A stretch of DNA of 64,000 bases from assembly GCA_038146785.1 (NCBI GenBank), contig JAYQSI010000009.1, forward strand, positions 1-64,000. The letters run 5' to 3'. The stretch comes from VMDJ01 sp038146785 (GTDB taxonomy: Bacteria; Pseudomonadota; Gammaproteobacteria; Chromatiales; Chromatiaceae). The notes below the pieces were generated by a model that did not search any database, was not told where the DNA came from, and was given only the letters and a program-made list of their open reading frames with translations. Position numbers and translations under genes: made by a program. Of the stretch, positions 7,844 to 16,819 are shown in pieces. Position 1 is the first letter of the stretch, and each line of letters opens with the position of its first letter.

Positions 7844-9184
7844 ATGTCTATAAAGACAAAAATCGTAAAAGATAAAGTGGTCGGTAAACCACTCGATTAC
7901 AAAAAACATGGTGATGGAATAAACGATCCAAATTTGAAACTGGATTACGATTCACGGTTTAGTAAATTTCTTGGTACTGGTATAAGTCGAAGAAATGTCT
8001 TACAGGCTGGCGCTGCATTAACAGCCGCATTGGGTGGTGGGTTAGCACCACTATCTAACGCAATTGCTGAAGGAAAAAAACACCCCTTTGATCCTGTTGT
8101 AAGAATGGGCTATCTGCCGATAACCGATGCAGCGGCCTTACTTGTTGCGCATGATTTGGGGTATTTCAAAGATGAGGGTATTGAGTCTGCCAAACCCACG
8201 CTCATTCGAGGATGGGCGCCTCTTGTTGAAGCATTCTCCGCACATCGTTTTAATCTAACTCATATGCTAGCGCCAATTCCAATTTGGATGCGCTATAACA
8301 ACAACTATCCTGTAAAGGTGACAGCTTGGGATCACACTAATGGTTCCGCCATGGTTGTTCACAAGGATAGTGGTATTAAGTCACCTAAAGATATGGGTGG
8401 TAAGCAGTTTGCGATGCCTTTCTGGTATTCAATGCATAATATTGTTTCACAGATGCTCCTTAAGGAACATGGTATCACGCCTGTTATTAGACCTCAGAAT
8501 GCAAAGATTGCTGATAACGAATGTAACTTCTTGGTTCTCAATCCACCTGACATGCCACCTGCTTTAGCGTCAAAACAAATTGATGGCTATTGTGTTGCAG
8601 AGCCTTTCTGCGCGATGGGTGAAATGAAAGCTAATGGTGAAATTCTTCGATTCACTGGTGATATTTGGAAAGGTCATCCATGCTGCGTTGTCGTTATGCA
8701 TGAGGATGATGCGATGGATCCTGATCGCGCTGCATGGGCTCAAGGTGTCCACAATGCAATCATCCGGGCTCAATTATTCCTCGGTGAAAATCGAAAAGAA
8801 ATGGCCCATCTATTGTCAAAAGATGGCAAGAAATATTTCCCAATGCCGGCAAAAGTTGTTGAAAGAGCAATGGCCTTCTATGATCCTGCTTACTATAAAA
8901 ATCCTCATGCAATTCAGAATTTGGATTGGGGTCAAAGCCGTATCAATTTCCAAGCATGGCCATACAGATCAGCAACAGAACGTATTGTTGATGAGTTAAA
9001 GCAAACAGCGGTAACGGGTGATGCAGGATTCTTAGAAAAGTTAACTGGTGACTTCGTTGCAAACGATTTAATGCAGTATGACTATGTTAAATCAGCATTA
9101 AATAAATATCCTGATTGGAAAAAAGACCTTAGTGTTCCTCAAACTGGTAACCCATTTGAAAGAACTGAGGTCATCAAGGCGTGA
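7844..9184 (+). CDS. ABC transporter substrate-binding protein, NrtA/NMT1-like, Tat-exported
   Basis: 446-residue periplasmic receptor. A twin-arginine signal SRRNVLQAGAAL begins only at residue 48, after a long polar leader, which is unusual; Tat signals normally have fewer than 30 residues before the RR. AGGAG is eight bases before the ATG, so the long form looks genuine. The mature part is of the NrtA/CmpA type (MGYLPITDAAALLVAHDLGYF at the start, EGI-rich first strand, FCAMGEMKANGE near the middle), known to bind nitrate, bicarbonate or related small anions. The stop overlaps the GTG of the first permease. Thiocyanate or cyanate is the inferred ligand. Confidence 0.85.
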   Translation: MSIKTKIVKDKVVGKPLDYKKHGDGINDPNLKLDYDSRFSKFLGTGISRRNVLQAGAALTAALGGGLAPLSNAIAEGKKHPFDPVVRMGYLPITDAAALLVAHDLGYFKDEGIESAKPTLIRGWAPLVEAFSAHRFNLTHMLAPIPIWMRYNNNYPVKVTAWDHTNGSAMVVHKDSGIKSPKDMGGKQFAMPFWYSMHNIVSQMLLKEHGITPVIRPQNAKIADNECNFLVLNPPDMPPALASKQIDGYCVAEPFCAMGEMKANGEILRFTGDIWKGHPCCVVVMHEDDAMDPDRAAWAQGVHNAIIRAQLFLGENRKEMAHLLSKDGKKYFPMPAKVVERAMAFYDPAYYKNPHAIQNLDWGQSRINFQAWPYRSATERIVDELKQTAVTGDAGFLEKLTGDFVANDLMQYDYVKSALNKYPDWKKDLSVPQTGNPFERTEVIKA

Positions 9185-10008
9185 GCCAGTCGAAAACTAG
9201 TTCTTTTGACACGACTCTGGCTGGGTTTCTAAGAAACCCAGCCGTCTCTAAATTTCTTTGGACATTGGGCGGGATATTCATACTGCTATCTCTGTGGGGT
9301 CTTTTTGGATACTACATCGCTCAAAATCCTGCTACTAAAAGTTTTGCCACTTTTGGCCTCATCCCTACCATTGAAGCATTCCCAGTCTTAATTGAGGAGG
9401 GGAAGATACAGTCGGCATTAGTTGCTAGCTCTTACAGGCTTTTCAGCGGACTAGGTTTAGCTATTCTAATTGGTATGCCTATAGGGATTTTGGTAGGACA
9501 AGTTAAGCGCTTTCGTGAATTAAGCAACTCACCTTTTCAACTTCTTAGAATGGTCAGCCCGCTTGCGTGGATGCCAATAGCGGTATTTATTTTTTCGGAG
9601 TGGGATGCGTCAATTATTTTTTTGATTGCTATGGCTTCGGTGTGGCCAATCATTTTCTCTACAGCTGCAGGTCTTGCAAAGGTTGATCCCGCTTGGTTTA
9701 AGGTGGCAAGAAATTTGGGTGCTTCAAGTATACATATGGTTACCAGGATAATTATTCCTGCAATAACCTTTGATATTTTGGGCGGAGTAAGGCTTGCTTT
9801 AGGCGTTGCTTGGATTGTCTTAGTGCCCGCAGAGTATCTAGGAGTTACTACAGGGCTTGGTTACGCCATTGAAGATGCACGTGAAACCCTTTCATATAAT
9901 CATCTGACAGCAATGGTGGTTGTCATCGGCATCATTGGATATTTTCTAGATACTTTTCTTGTTAGATTAATTAAAAAATATAGTTGGCATAAGGGAAGCG
10001 AATTCTGA
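9181..10008 (+). CDS. ABC transporter permease 1 (NrtB/SsuC family)
   Basis: 275-residue inner-membrane permease with about six segments. The family EAA-type loop is visible as WFKVARNLGASSIHMVTRIIIPA, which contacts the ATPase. It starts at GTG in a 4-base overlap with the binding-protein stop. It is clearly paralogous to the next gene, sharing for example RLALGVAWIVL and VDPAWFKVARNLGAS. Confidence 0.88.
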   Translation: MSQSKTSSFDTTLAGFLRNPAVSKFLWTLGGIFILLSLWGLFGYYIAQNPATKSFATFGLIPTIEAFPVLIEEGKIQSALVASSYRLFSGLGLAILIGMPIGILVGQVKRFRELSNSPFQLLRMVSPLAWMPIAVFIFSEWDASIIFLIAMASVWPIIFSTAAGLAKVDPAWFKVARNLGASSIHMVTRIIIPAITFDILGGVRLALGVAWIVLVPAEYLGVTTGLGYAIEDARETLSYNHLTAMVVVIGIIGYFLDTFLVRLIKKYSWHKGSEF

Positions 10009-10835
10009 TGTCTATTGCACATTCTAATTATAAGAAATTTTCTAAAGGTGAATCGATATCCGTTAAAGCTAATTTTTTTCTAAAGGGTTCTTCAAATTTT
10101 ATTTTAGGTATTGCGATACTTTTCGGTATTTGGTGGTTTTTTGTCTTTTTAGTCACGCTTAATCCGGACTATGAATTATTCTTTGATTTTGGGCTTATGC
10201 CCGCTTTAAAAGCCATTCCTTCATTATGGCAAGACGGAACTATACCTTTGGGTATCCAGAATAGTGGTTACCGCCTTGGTATGGGATTGCTCATTTCCAT
10301 TCTCATAGGTGTACCTGTTGGCATCTTAATGGGAAGGGTGCCTTGGTTTAAAAAACTTTTTAACGTCCCATTTCAGTTTTTTCGTATGGTCAGCCCCTTG
10401 TCTTGGGAGCCAATAGCAGTTGTTGTATTTCTCGCATGGAATGATGCGATTATATTTTTGATAGCAATTGCGTCTGTGTGGCCGATCATATTTGCTACTT
10501 CCGCAGGCTTGGAGAAAGTAGATCCTAACTGGTTCAAAGTGGCTAGAAATTTAGGTGCCAGCCCATTGCAGATGTTGACAAGAATAATTCTTCCTGCAAT
10601 TGCTTTTGACGTTATTACAGGTATAAGGCTTGCATTGGGGGTGGCTTGGATTGTGTTAATTCCAGCTGAATTCCTAGGGGTGACTTCCGGTTTTGGATTT
10701 GCTGTTCAAGATGGCAGAGAAAGCATGTTGTACGACAATTTGATGGGATTGATTGTAGTTATTGGTGCTGTTGGATACGTTCTGGATAGCATTTGCGTTG
10801 TATTAATTAATAAATTTGCTTGGAGAAAGGCTTAA
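10008..10835 (+). CDS. ABC transporter permease 2 (NrtB/SsuC family)
   Basis: A second permease of the same length, overlapping the first by one base (TGATG). The EAA loop WFKVARNLGASPLQ and the stretch GIRLALGVAWIVLIPAEFLGV are conserved with permease 1, but the N-terminal 60 residues differ. The transporter therefore probably has a heterodimeric membrane channel, unlike most nitrate/sulfonate importers, which use one permease gene. Confidence 0.88.
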   Translation: MSIAHSNYKKFSKGESISVKANFFLKGSSNFILGIAILFGIWWFFVFLVTLNPDYELFFDFGLMPALKAIPSLWQDGTIPLGIQNSGYRLGMGLLISILIGVPVGILMGRVPWFKKLFNVPFQFFRMVSPLSWEPIAVVVFLAWNDAIIFLIAIASVWPIIFATSAGLEKVDPNWFKVARNLGASPLQMLTRIILPAIAFDVITGIRLALGVAWIVLIPAEFLGVTSGFGFAVQDGRESMLYDNLMGLIVVIGAVGYVLDSICVVLINKFAWRKA

Positions 10836-10871
10836 ATCTTTTTCCTTTTTTGTATTTAATGAAGATTAAAA

Positions 10872-11261
10872 ATGACTGATAAAGTATGTATTGTTTGCGT
10901 TACCGGCACTCTTGAGAAATTGCAAATGGCGGCAATGATTGCTTCTGTTTCAGTAGCTACTGGAAAAGAGGTATCCATTTTTTTGTCCATGAACGCAATG
11001 AAGTTCTTTGTAATAGGTAACACTGAATTGCCACCGGTGGAAGGTGAGGTTGGTGAGTTATTAAAGAAGAAAGGTGTACCTCCATTCAAGCAGCTATTTG
11101 GGCATTCTGTTGATTTGGGAGATGCTTCAATTCTACCGTGTTCAATGGCAATGGATATTATGAATCTATCTAGTGAAGATCTTGATGAGGAGCTTGGTCC
11201 ACCAACTGGCTTAACTAAATTTTTAAGTGATGCTGAGGGAGCTCAAATTTATACCTTTTAG
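10872..11261 (+). CDS. DsrE-family sulfur-transfer protein
   Basis: 129 residues with the DsrE/DsrF-like alpha/beta fold: a first strand VCIVCVTGTLEKLQMA, then a long helix and GKEVSIFLSMNA. Members relay sulfane sulfur or bind it in the cytoplasm of sulfur oxidisers. Cysteines stand at residues 6 and 9 and again in LPCSMAMDIM, a spot where DsrE2-type proteins have their conserved Cys. It precedes a TusA gene by 35 bases, the pairing found in rhd-tusA-dsrE2 clusters. Confidence 0.8.
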   Translation: MTDKVCIVCVTGTLEKLQMAAMIASVSVATGKEVSIFLSMNAMKFFVIGNTELPPVEGEVGELLKKKGVPPFKQLFGHSVDLGDASILPCSMAMDIMNLSSEDLDEELGPPTGLTKFLSDAEGAQIYTF

Positions 11262-11296
11262 TTTCTTGGGTATAAAAACAGTATTAACGAGGAAAG

Positions 11297-11527
11297 ATGA
11301 TGGCTGAAAAAATTATTGATGCAAAAGATACATTCTGTCCTGGTCCACTCATGGAATTGATAACTCACATGAAAAAATCAGAAGTTGGTGATGTGTTAGA
11401 GCTTTTATCAACCGATGAGGGCTCTGCTAATGACGTACCAGAATGGGTTGATAAAGTAGGCCATGAAATGTTGAGTACTGAAAAAATTGATGATGTTTGG
11501 CATCTGAAAATTAAAAAAATCAAGTAG
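11297..11527 (+). CDS. TusA-family sulfur carrier
   Basis: 76-residue cytoplasmic persulfide carrier. The family motif CPxP appears as CPGP with Cys14 at the end of strand 1, before helix LMELITHMKKS. GAGGAAAG is in front of two consecutive ATG codons (11297 and 11300), so either may start. It receives sulfane sulfur and hands it on; neighbours DsrE and the SQR-type flavoprotein suggest that it handles sulfur released from thiocyanate. Confidence 0.88.
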   Translation: MMAEKIIDAKDTFCPGPLMELITHMKKSEVGDVLELLSTDEGSANDVPEWVDKVGHEMLSTEKIDDVWHLKIKKIK

Positions 11528-11565
11528 TAACCTTTATTTTAAAATATTAATTTAAGGAGCTATCG

Positions 11566-12699
11566 ATGAAGATTCTGATCGTTGGTGGTGGGACTGGCGG
11601 GACAATTATTGCCAATAATCTTGCTCGTCGTTTATCTAAGGAAATTCTGGATGAAAAAGTAGGCATAACATTACTTTCAGCCTCAGATAGGCATATGTAC
11701 CAACCTGGCTTGTTGTATGTTGCATTTGGTCAAATGACGCCTGACGAACTGTATCGAGACGAAGCAAGTCTTTTGCAAGCCTCGATTGAATTCCATGTCG
11801 ATCCCGTCAAGCAATTTAATACCGATGATAATCATGTTATCACGGAAAGTGGCAAAAGGTATGACTATGATTATCTGGTAATTGCAACCGGGTCTCGTAT
11901 TGTTCCTGAACAAGTTCCGGGATTAAAAGAAGGGGCGGATACCTTCTATACAGAGGAATCAGCACTTAAGTTATTTCATAAACTTAGAGACTTTGAGGGT
12001 GGGGATATTTCAATTGTAGTTGGTGTTCCTCATAAATGCCCTATAGCACCAGTTGAATTTACTTTTAGTTTGCACGAATACCTTCTATCTCGAGGTATTA
12101 GGGATAAAACAAATATAAAATACCATTATCCAATTGGTCGAATGCATACTATAGAGAATGTTGCAAAATGGGCTAAGCCGCAATTTGATGATATGGATAT
12201 AGAGATTGAGACATTATTTAATGTTGAAGAGGTAGACATTGAAAATAAAGTCGTAAGAAGTATTGAGGGTACTGAATCAAAGTTCGATATCTTAGTATCA
12301 ATTCCACCTCATTGTGGCATGGAAGAGATAGAAGAAAATGGTTTGGGTAATGACGGTTGGATTCCAACTAACCGTAATACTTTAATGATGGAAGGGTCAA
12401 GTAACGTATGGATCGTTGGCGATACGGCTAGCTTGCCTATAAGTAAAACTGGATCAGTTGCACATTTCGAAGCCGAAGTCATTTCTGAGAATATTGCTTC
12501 GATTATTAAGATAGGGGTTCCAGTTAAAGAATATGATGGCAAGGTCTACTGCTTTATTGAGACCGGCCATGATTCTGCAACTTATGCATCATTTAACTAT
12601 AAAGATGCGCCAGTTCTAAAGCCTCAATCAAAAGCTATGCATGCTTTAAAGATGTCCTATAACCAAATGTATTGGACCAGTGTTAGAGGTTTAATTTAG
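11566..12699 (+). CDS. SQR-type FAD-dependent oxidoreductase
   Basis: 377-residue flavoprotein of the sulfide:quinone oxidoreductase superfamily. The FAD fold begins VGGGTGG (6-12), the second FAD contact is VWIVGDTA (about 282-289), and candidate redox cysteines are Cys158 in PHKCPIAPVEF and Cys329 in YCFIETG, positions like the active-site pair of SQR. AAGGAG precedes the ATG by six bases. The protein would oxidise sulfide or a sulfur carrier and reduce quinone at the inner membrane. Association with TusA and DUF1641 fits a variant of SQR that passes sulfur to a carrier. Exact substrate is unproved. Confidence 0.82.
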   Translation: MKILIVGGGTGGTIIANNLARRLSKEILDEKVGITLLSASDRHMYQPGLLYVAFGQMTPDELYRDEASLLQASIEFHVDPVKQFNTDDNHVITESGKRYDYDYLVIATGSRIVPEQVPGLKEGADTFYTEESALKLFHKLRDFEGGDISIVVGVPHKCPIAPVEFTFSLHEYLLSRGIRDKTNIKYHYPIGRMHTIENVAKWAKPQFDDMDIEIETLFNVEEVDIENKVVRSIEGTESKFDILVSIPPHCGMEEIEENGLGNDGWIPTNRNTLMMEGSSNVWIVGDTASLPISKTGSVAHFEAEVISENIASIIKIGVPVKEYDGKVYCFIETGHDSATYASFNYKDAPVLKPQSKAMHALKMSYNQMYWTSVRGLI

Positions 12700-12708
12700 G
12701 GCTCTACT

Positions 12709-13101
12709 ATGATTAATCAAGATCAAGATACAACTCAAAATATCGCATATTACGAAGAGCTAGAAGAGCTAATAAATGTTGTTGGAGCTGCTAGGAATGC
12801 GTTGACTGACGATATTGTGACTCGCGTTTCTGGCACCCTAAGCGAAGGACTAATTCTTTTAGATAGAGTAACGAGAAATGAGGGTTTAATGCAGCTAATG
12901 CGGGCAATTGACTCTCCGGATGTCCAGCGATTACTTATTAAATTATCTCAAGCGCTACCGCAGGCGGCAAAAGATTCCAAAAAAATGCCCCCTGCATCCG
13001 GGGGGCTGACAAGTGCTATCAAATTGATTAGTAGCCCAGGTACGCAAGAGAGCTTGAAGCTTCTTTCCCTTATTGGGCATCATATAAGATCAAAAGATTA
13101 A
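12709..13101 (+). CDS. DUF1641 family protein
   Basis: 130 residues, mostly helical, with the DUF1641 pattern of a leucine-rich core (GLILLDRVTRNEGLMQLMRAI and LSQALPQAAKDS). Proteins of this family are often encoded beside SQR-like flavoproteins or formate dehydrogenases; biochemical function is unknown. It begins nine bases after the flavoprotein and closes the thiocyanate operon, so it may serve as a helper of that enzyme. Confidence 0.78.
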   Translation: MINQDQDTTQNIAYYEELEELINVVGAARNALTDDIVTRVSGTLSEGLILLDRVTRNEGLMQLMRAIDSPDVQRLLIKLSQALPQAAKDSKKMPPASGGLTSAIKLISSPGTQESLKLLSLIGHHIRSKD

Positions 13102-13164
13102 TAATACATAAGCTTTTAAATTTGAATCATATTTGCAGGTATTCCTAAGTTTAAGTGAATGTAA

Positions 13165-13581
13165 TTGAGCTTAAAAATATATATTGTTGACGTATTTGCC
13201 GTTGCTGAACTCACTGGCAATCAATTAGCTGTTGTAATTTTAAAAGCTGATTTATCGCCTGAGCGTATGCTTAGCATTGCCAATGAGATGAATTTTTCAG
13301 AGACGGTTTTTGTATCGCCAAACAAAAATTCAGATGGTAGCTATTCCATTCGTATTTTCACTCCATCACACGAAATTGATTTTGCTGGCCATCCGCTTTT
13401 AGGCGCTGCATGGACTATCAAAGAGTACGTTGAAAAATCAAAAATTGATAATTTAGTTCTAAAGCTTAATAAACATCTAATATCAATTTCACTTGATAGA
13501 AATACCGTTTGGTTTGAGTCGCCAATGGTTTGCTTGGGCGATTCCACGATTGAATCCATGAGCCACCCCATTTGGTGGTGA
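13165..13581 (+). pseudogene. PhzF/DapF-superfamily isomerase, truncated by the island junction
   Basis: N-terminal half of a PhzF-like protein: VDVFAVAELTGNQLAVV, then NFSETVFV with the conserved catalytic Glu, then the typical IRIFTPSHEIDFAGHPLLGAA. Family members have 260-300 residues; here recognisable sequence stops near WFESP (about 13,540) and the last residues to the stop at 13581 come from the antisense strand of the next gene. It opens at TTG because a TAA lies directly before it and no good ribosome site is seen. It is therefore a broken gene marking an illegitimate join. Confidence 0.8.
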
Positions 13582-13705
13582 ACATGGGATCACTGATACC
13601 AATGGCGTTCAATGTGGCAATGCCGGTTACGATCAAGCTCATCAGGCCCGAGACTAAAAAGCCATGCATGATGGGTGCAGCTTTCGGTGGCAAAAACGGT
13701 TTCAT
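13466..13705 (-). pseudogene. DUF2798 family membrane protein, 3' end lost
   Basis: The first 54 residues are typical DUF2798: MKPFLPPKAAPIMHGF, then the helix LVSGLMSLIVTGIATL and GGSWIQSW at the start of the second helix. The second helix is missing, and the frame runs on through PhzF antisense. It lies eight bases behind the valS stop on the same strand, so it was probably the second gene of a valS operon before the island arrived. Confidence 0.8.
13540..13560. other. Right-hand junction of the AT-rich island
   Basis: Here a plus-strand PhzF gene and a minus-strand DUF2798 gene are both cut off, each open frame running on into the other gene's antisense. Base composition and codon choice change abruptly from AT-rich to balanced. 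DUF2798 similarity ends around 13544. No direct repeat, tRNA or integrase is seen at the join. Confidence 0.72.
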
Positions 13706-13713
13706 AACAATCC

Positions 13714-16548
13714 TTACAGTGCGCGAATGCGATCAGCTTGAGCTGATAGGTTATCTAATGCTGACTTAGCATCATTGAGTTTGTCACGCTCTTTGTTCAC
13801 AACCGCTTCGGGTGCTTTATCCACGAATGCAGGGTTAGTCAGTTTCTTTTCAGTGCGATCGATGTCCGCTTGTAACTTGCCCATCTCTTTCTCGAGGCGC
13901 GCAAGCTCGGCATCTTTATCAATCAATCCCGCTAACGGAATCAATAGCTTCATCTCACCGACTAAGGCGGTCGCTGATTCAGGACCGTCTTCACCCGCGG
14001 CTAGAACTTCAATCGATTCGACTTTAGCCAGTGAGCTCAAATAGATTTCATGTTGCTCAGCATTCTTGCGATCAGATTCATTGGTGTTGCCCAGTAATAC
14101 AGGTACTGGCTTACCCGGTGCGATGTTCATCTCACCTTTAATGCGACGCACACCTAAGATCGCTTGCATGACCCATTCCATCTCAGTGATTGCAGCAGAA
14201 TCAACCAGGCTGTCATCAGCCACAGGGTAGGGCTGCGTCATGATGGTGTTGTTATCAGATCCATCATGCGTGCCGGCAAGTGGTGCCACACGCTGCCAAA
14301 TCTCTTCGGTGATGTACGGCATGATCGGATGGGTTAAACGCAATGATGCTTCGAGCACACGCACCAAGGTTTGACGTGTGCCGCGCTTGGCAGCTTCTGA
14401 TGCGCTATCGCTATTCAGCACTGGCTTAGAAAGTTCTAAGTACCAGTCACAATAGTTGTTCCAAATGAACTCATAGATCGCATTGGCTGCTTGGTCGAAA
14501 CGATAGCCTTCAATCGAGTGAGTGGTTTCGCTAATCGCTTGTTGCATGCGAGATTGAATCCAACGATCAGCCGCTGAGAATTCCACCTCGCCACCGTTTT
14601 GACCGCAGTCTTGGCCTTCGGTATTCATCAACACATAACGTGCTGCATTCCACAGTTTGTTACAGAAGTTTCGGTAGCCTTCAATACGACCCATATCGAA
14701 TTTAATGTCGCGACCGGTCGCTGCGAGTGCCGCAAAGGTGAAGCGCAAGGCATCGGTACCAAAGCTTGGAATGCCATCTGGGAATTCTTTCTTGGTTTGC
14801 TTCTCGATCTTCTTCGCAAGCTGTGGCTGCATCATGCCGCTTGTACGCTTAGCAAGCAGATCATCGAGTGAGATGCCATCGATCAGGTCGATTGGATCAA
14901 GCACGTTGCCTTTCGACTTTGACATCTTGTGGCCGAGTGAGTCGCGCACCAAACCGTGCACATACACCTCATGGAACGGCACCTGACCATCCATAAACTT
15001 CAGACCCATCATGATCATCCGAGCAACCCAGAAGAAGATGATGTCAAAGCCGGTTACCAACACATTGGTTGGATAGAACTGTTTTAAGCGTTCGGTATCG
15101 TCAGGCCAGCCAAGGGTTGAGAAAGGCCAAAGGGCAGAGCTGAACCAGGTGTCGAGCACATCGTTATCTTGTGTCAGAACGGTATCGCCAAGATTGTGCT
15201 TTTCACGGACTTCATCTTCAGAACGTCCGACATACACATTGCCATCTTTGTCATACCACGCAGGGATACGATGTCCCCACCAGATCTGACGGCTGATGCA
15301 CCAGTCTTGGATGTTGCGCATCCACTCGTAGTAGGTGTTCTTCCAGTTATCCGGTACGAATTTAATCGAACCATCTTCAACCGCTTTAATCGCAGGTTCT
15401 GCGAGTGGTCCAACTTTGACGTACCACTGGTCGGTTAGGAAAGGTTCGATGACCATGCCGGAGCGATCACCGCGCGGCACCATTAGCTTGTGATCAACAA
15501 TCTTGTCGAGCAAGCCCAGAGCATCGAGATCCGCCACGATCGCTTTACGCGCATCGTAACGATCCATGCCGATATATTTTGCTGGGATCAGTTCACCTTC
15601 GTCGGCATCGTTTTCACGAATAGCAGCATCGATAGTGAATAGATTGATCAAGCCACCGTGAATCTGTGAGCTAATCGCTGCTTCATCACGATGACGTTGC
15701 CATACTTCGTAGTCGTTGAAGTCGTGAGCAGGGGTGATCTTTACACAACCGGTGCCGAACTCTGGGTCCGCGTGCTCATCACCTACGATTGGGATTTGAC
15801 GACCGGTTAAGGGCAGGTCAATCGTTTGACCAATCAGATGTTTGTAGCGCTCATCCTCTGGGTTAACTGCAACAGCACAGTCACCGAGCATGGTCTCAGG
15901 ACGGGTGGTGGAGACGGTCATGTGACCTTCGCCATTACTCAGTGGATAGCGCATGTGCCACATGTGGCCAGCTTCTTCCTCTGAGATAACCTCAAGATCG
16001 GATACCGCGGTGTGCAGTTTTGGATCCCAGTTAACCAATCGCTTACCGCGATAGATCAAGCCTTCGTCGTAAAGACGAACAAACACTTCTTTAACTGCGT
16101 CTGATAGACCTTCATCCATGGTGAAACGTTCAACGTCCCAATCCACCGATGAGCCAATGCGGCGCAGTTGGCGGGTAATGTTGCCGCCAGATTCTTCTTT
16201 CCACTCCCAGATGCGATCAATGAAGGCATCGCGGCCAAGGTCGTGACGGGTTTTGCCATCGGCTTCGAGCTGACGCTCAACCACCATCTGTGTGGCGATA
16301 CCTGCGTGGTCAGTACCGGGCTGCCATAAGGTTGGGCGGCCGCGCATGCGGTTAAAACGAACCAAGGTATCCATCACGGTGTTATTGAAGCCGTGACCCA
16401 TGTGCAAGCTGCCGGTGACATTCGGCGGCGGAATCATGATGCAGTAGGGCTGTCCCTCTGCGGAGCTATCTGGCGCGAACCAGCCTTTGCTCTCCCAGGT
16501 TTGGTACCAGCGTTGTTCTATCGCATGTGGGTCGTAGGTTTTATCCAT
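13714..16548 (-). CDS. valS: Valyl-tRNA synthetase
   Basis: 944-residue class Ia synthetase that charges tRNA-Val. The HIGH motif is HMGH at 49-52 in PPPNVTGSLHMGHG, KMSKS is present as GHKMSKSKGN, and the editing domain has the TTRPETMLGD segment. The C-terminal arm is the usual valyl coiled coil (ELARLEKEMGKLQ). Length and all motifs are intact, unlike several nearby non-essential genes. It probably led into the DUF2798 gene that is now broken. Confidence 0.98.
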   Translation of the reverse strand: MDKTYDPHAIEQRWYQTWESKGWFAPDSSAEGQPYCIMIPPPNVTGSLHMGHGFNNTVMDTLVRFNRMRGRPTLWQPGTDHAGIATQMVVERQLEADGKTRHDLGRDAFIDRIWEWKEESGGNITRQLRRIGSSVDWDVERFTMDEGLSDAVKEVFVRLYDEGLIYRGKRLVNWDPKLHTAVSDLEVISEEEAGHMWHMRYPLSNGEGHMTVSTTRPETMLGDCAVAVNPEDERYKHLIGQTIDLPLTGRQIPIVGDEHADPEFGTGCVKITPAHDFNDYEVWQRHRDEAAISSQIHGGLINLFTIDAAIRENDADEGELIPAKYIGMDRYDARKAIVADLDALGLLDKIVDHKLMVPRGDRSGMVIEPFLTDQWYVKVGPLAEPAIKAVEDGSIKFVPDNWKNTYYEWMRNIQDWCISRQIWWGHRIPAWYDKDGNVYVGRSEDEVREKHNLGDTVLTQDNDVLDTWFSSALWPFSTLGWPDDTERLKQFYPTNVLVTGFDIIFFWVARMIMMGLKFMDGQVPFHEVYVHGLVRDSLGHKMSKSKGNVLDPIDLIDGISLDDLLAKRTSGMMQPQLAKKIEKQTKKEFPDGIPSFGTDALRFTFAALAATGRDIKFDMGRIEGYRNFCNKLWNAARYVLMNTEGQDCGQNGGEVEFSAADRWIQSRMQQAISETTHSIEGYRFDQAANAIYEFIWNNYCDWYLELSKPVLNSDSASEAAKRGTRQTLVRVLEASLRLTHPIMPYITEEIWQRVAPLAGTHDGSDNNTIMTQPYPVADDSLVDSAAITEMEWVMQAILGVRRIKGEMNIAPGKPVPVLLGNTNESDRKNAEQHEIYLSSLAKVESIEVLAAGEDGPESATALVGEMKLLIPLAGLIDKDAELARLEKEMGKLQADIDRTEKKLTNPAFVDKAPEAVVNKERDKLNDAKSALDNLSAQADRIRAL

Positions 16549-16589
16549 GAAAAAGGGGTTCCGCGTTTAATGGCTTGGAAAAGCGCGCA

Positions 16590-16595
16590 ATTATA
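16590..16595 (-). promoter_or_regulatory. Possible -10 box of valS
   Basis: A perfect TATAAT on the minus strand lies 42 bases upstream of the valS ATG. No good -35 hexamer is found at 16-18 bases, so the assignment is tentative. The rest of the 270-base gap faces the DUF2173 operon. Confidence 0.4.
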
Positions 16596-16819
16596 CCCAA
16601 AGCCCTTGTTTTATGGGACGTTTGTGGGCTCAAGCCACCTGCAAAATCGCACTGGATGAAAGCTATTCTTTTTAGTGATTCATAATTTGCTGAAATAGTG
16701 AACGATCTCAGTCATTTAAAAGATTTTTTGGTCAATAAAAATCAGCCTATTTGCTCCAAAAAGCCCCGGTGTTATGGTCAGCGCATAACAATTAAAAGAA
16801 CCGAGTGTTAGGAGGGGAG

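Noticed and set aside
13165..13705. Insertion sequence at the island edge
   Set aside because: No transposase, terminal inverted repeats or target duplication can be seen.
15169..15438. Plus-strand frames inside valS
   Set aside because: Antisense shadows of an intact valS with no ribosome sites and no recognisable product.
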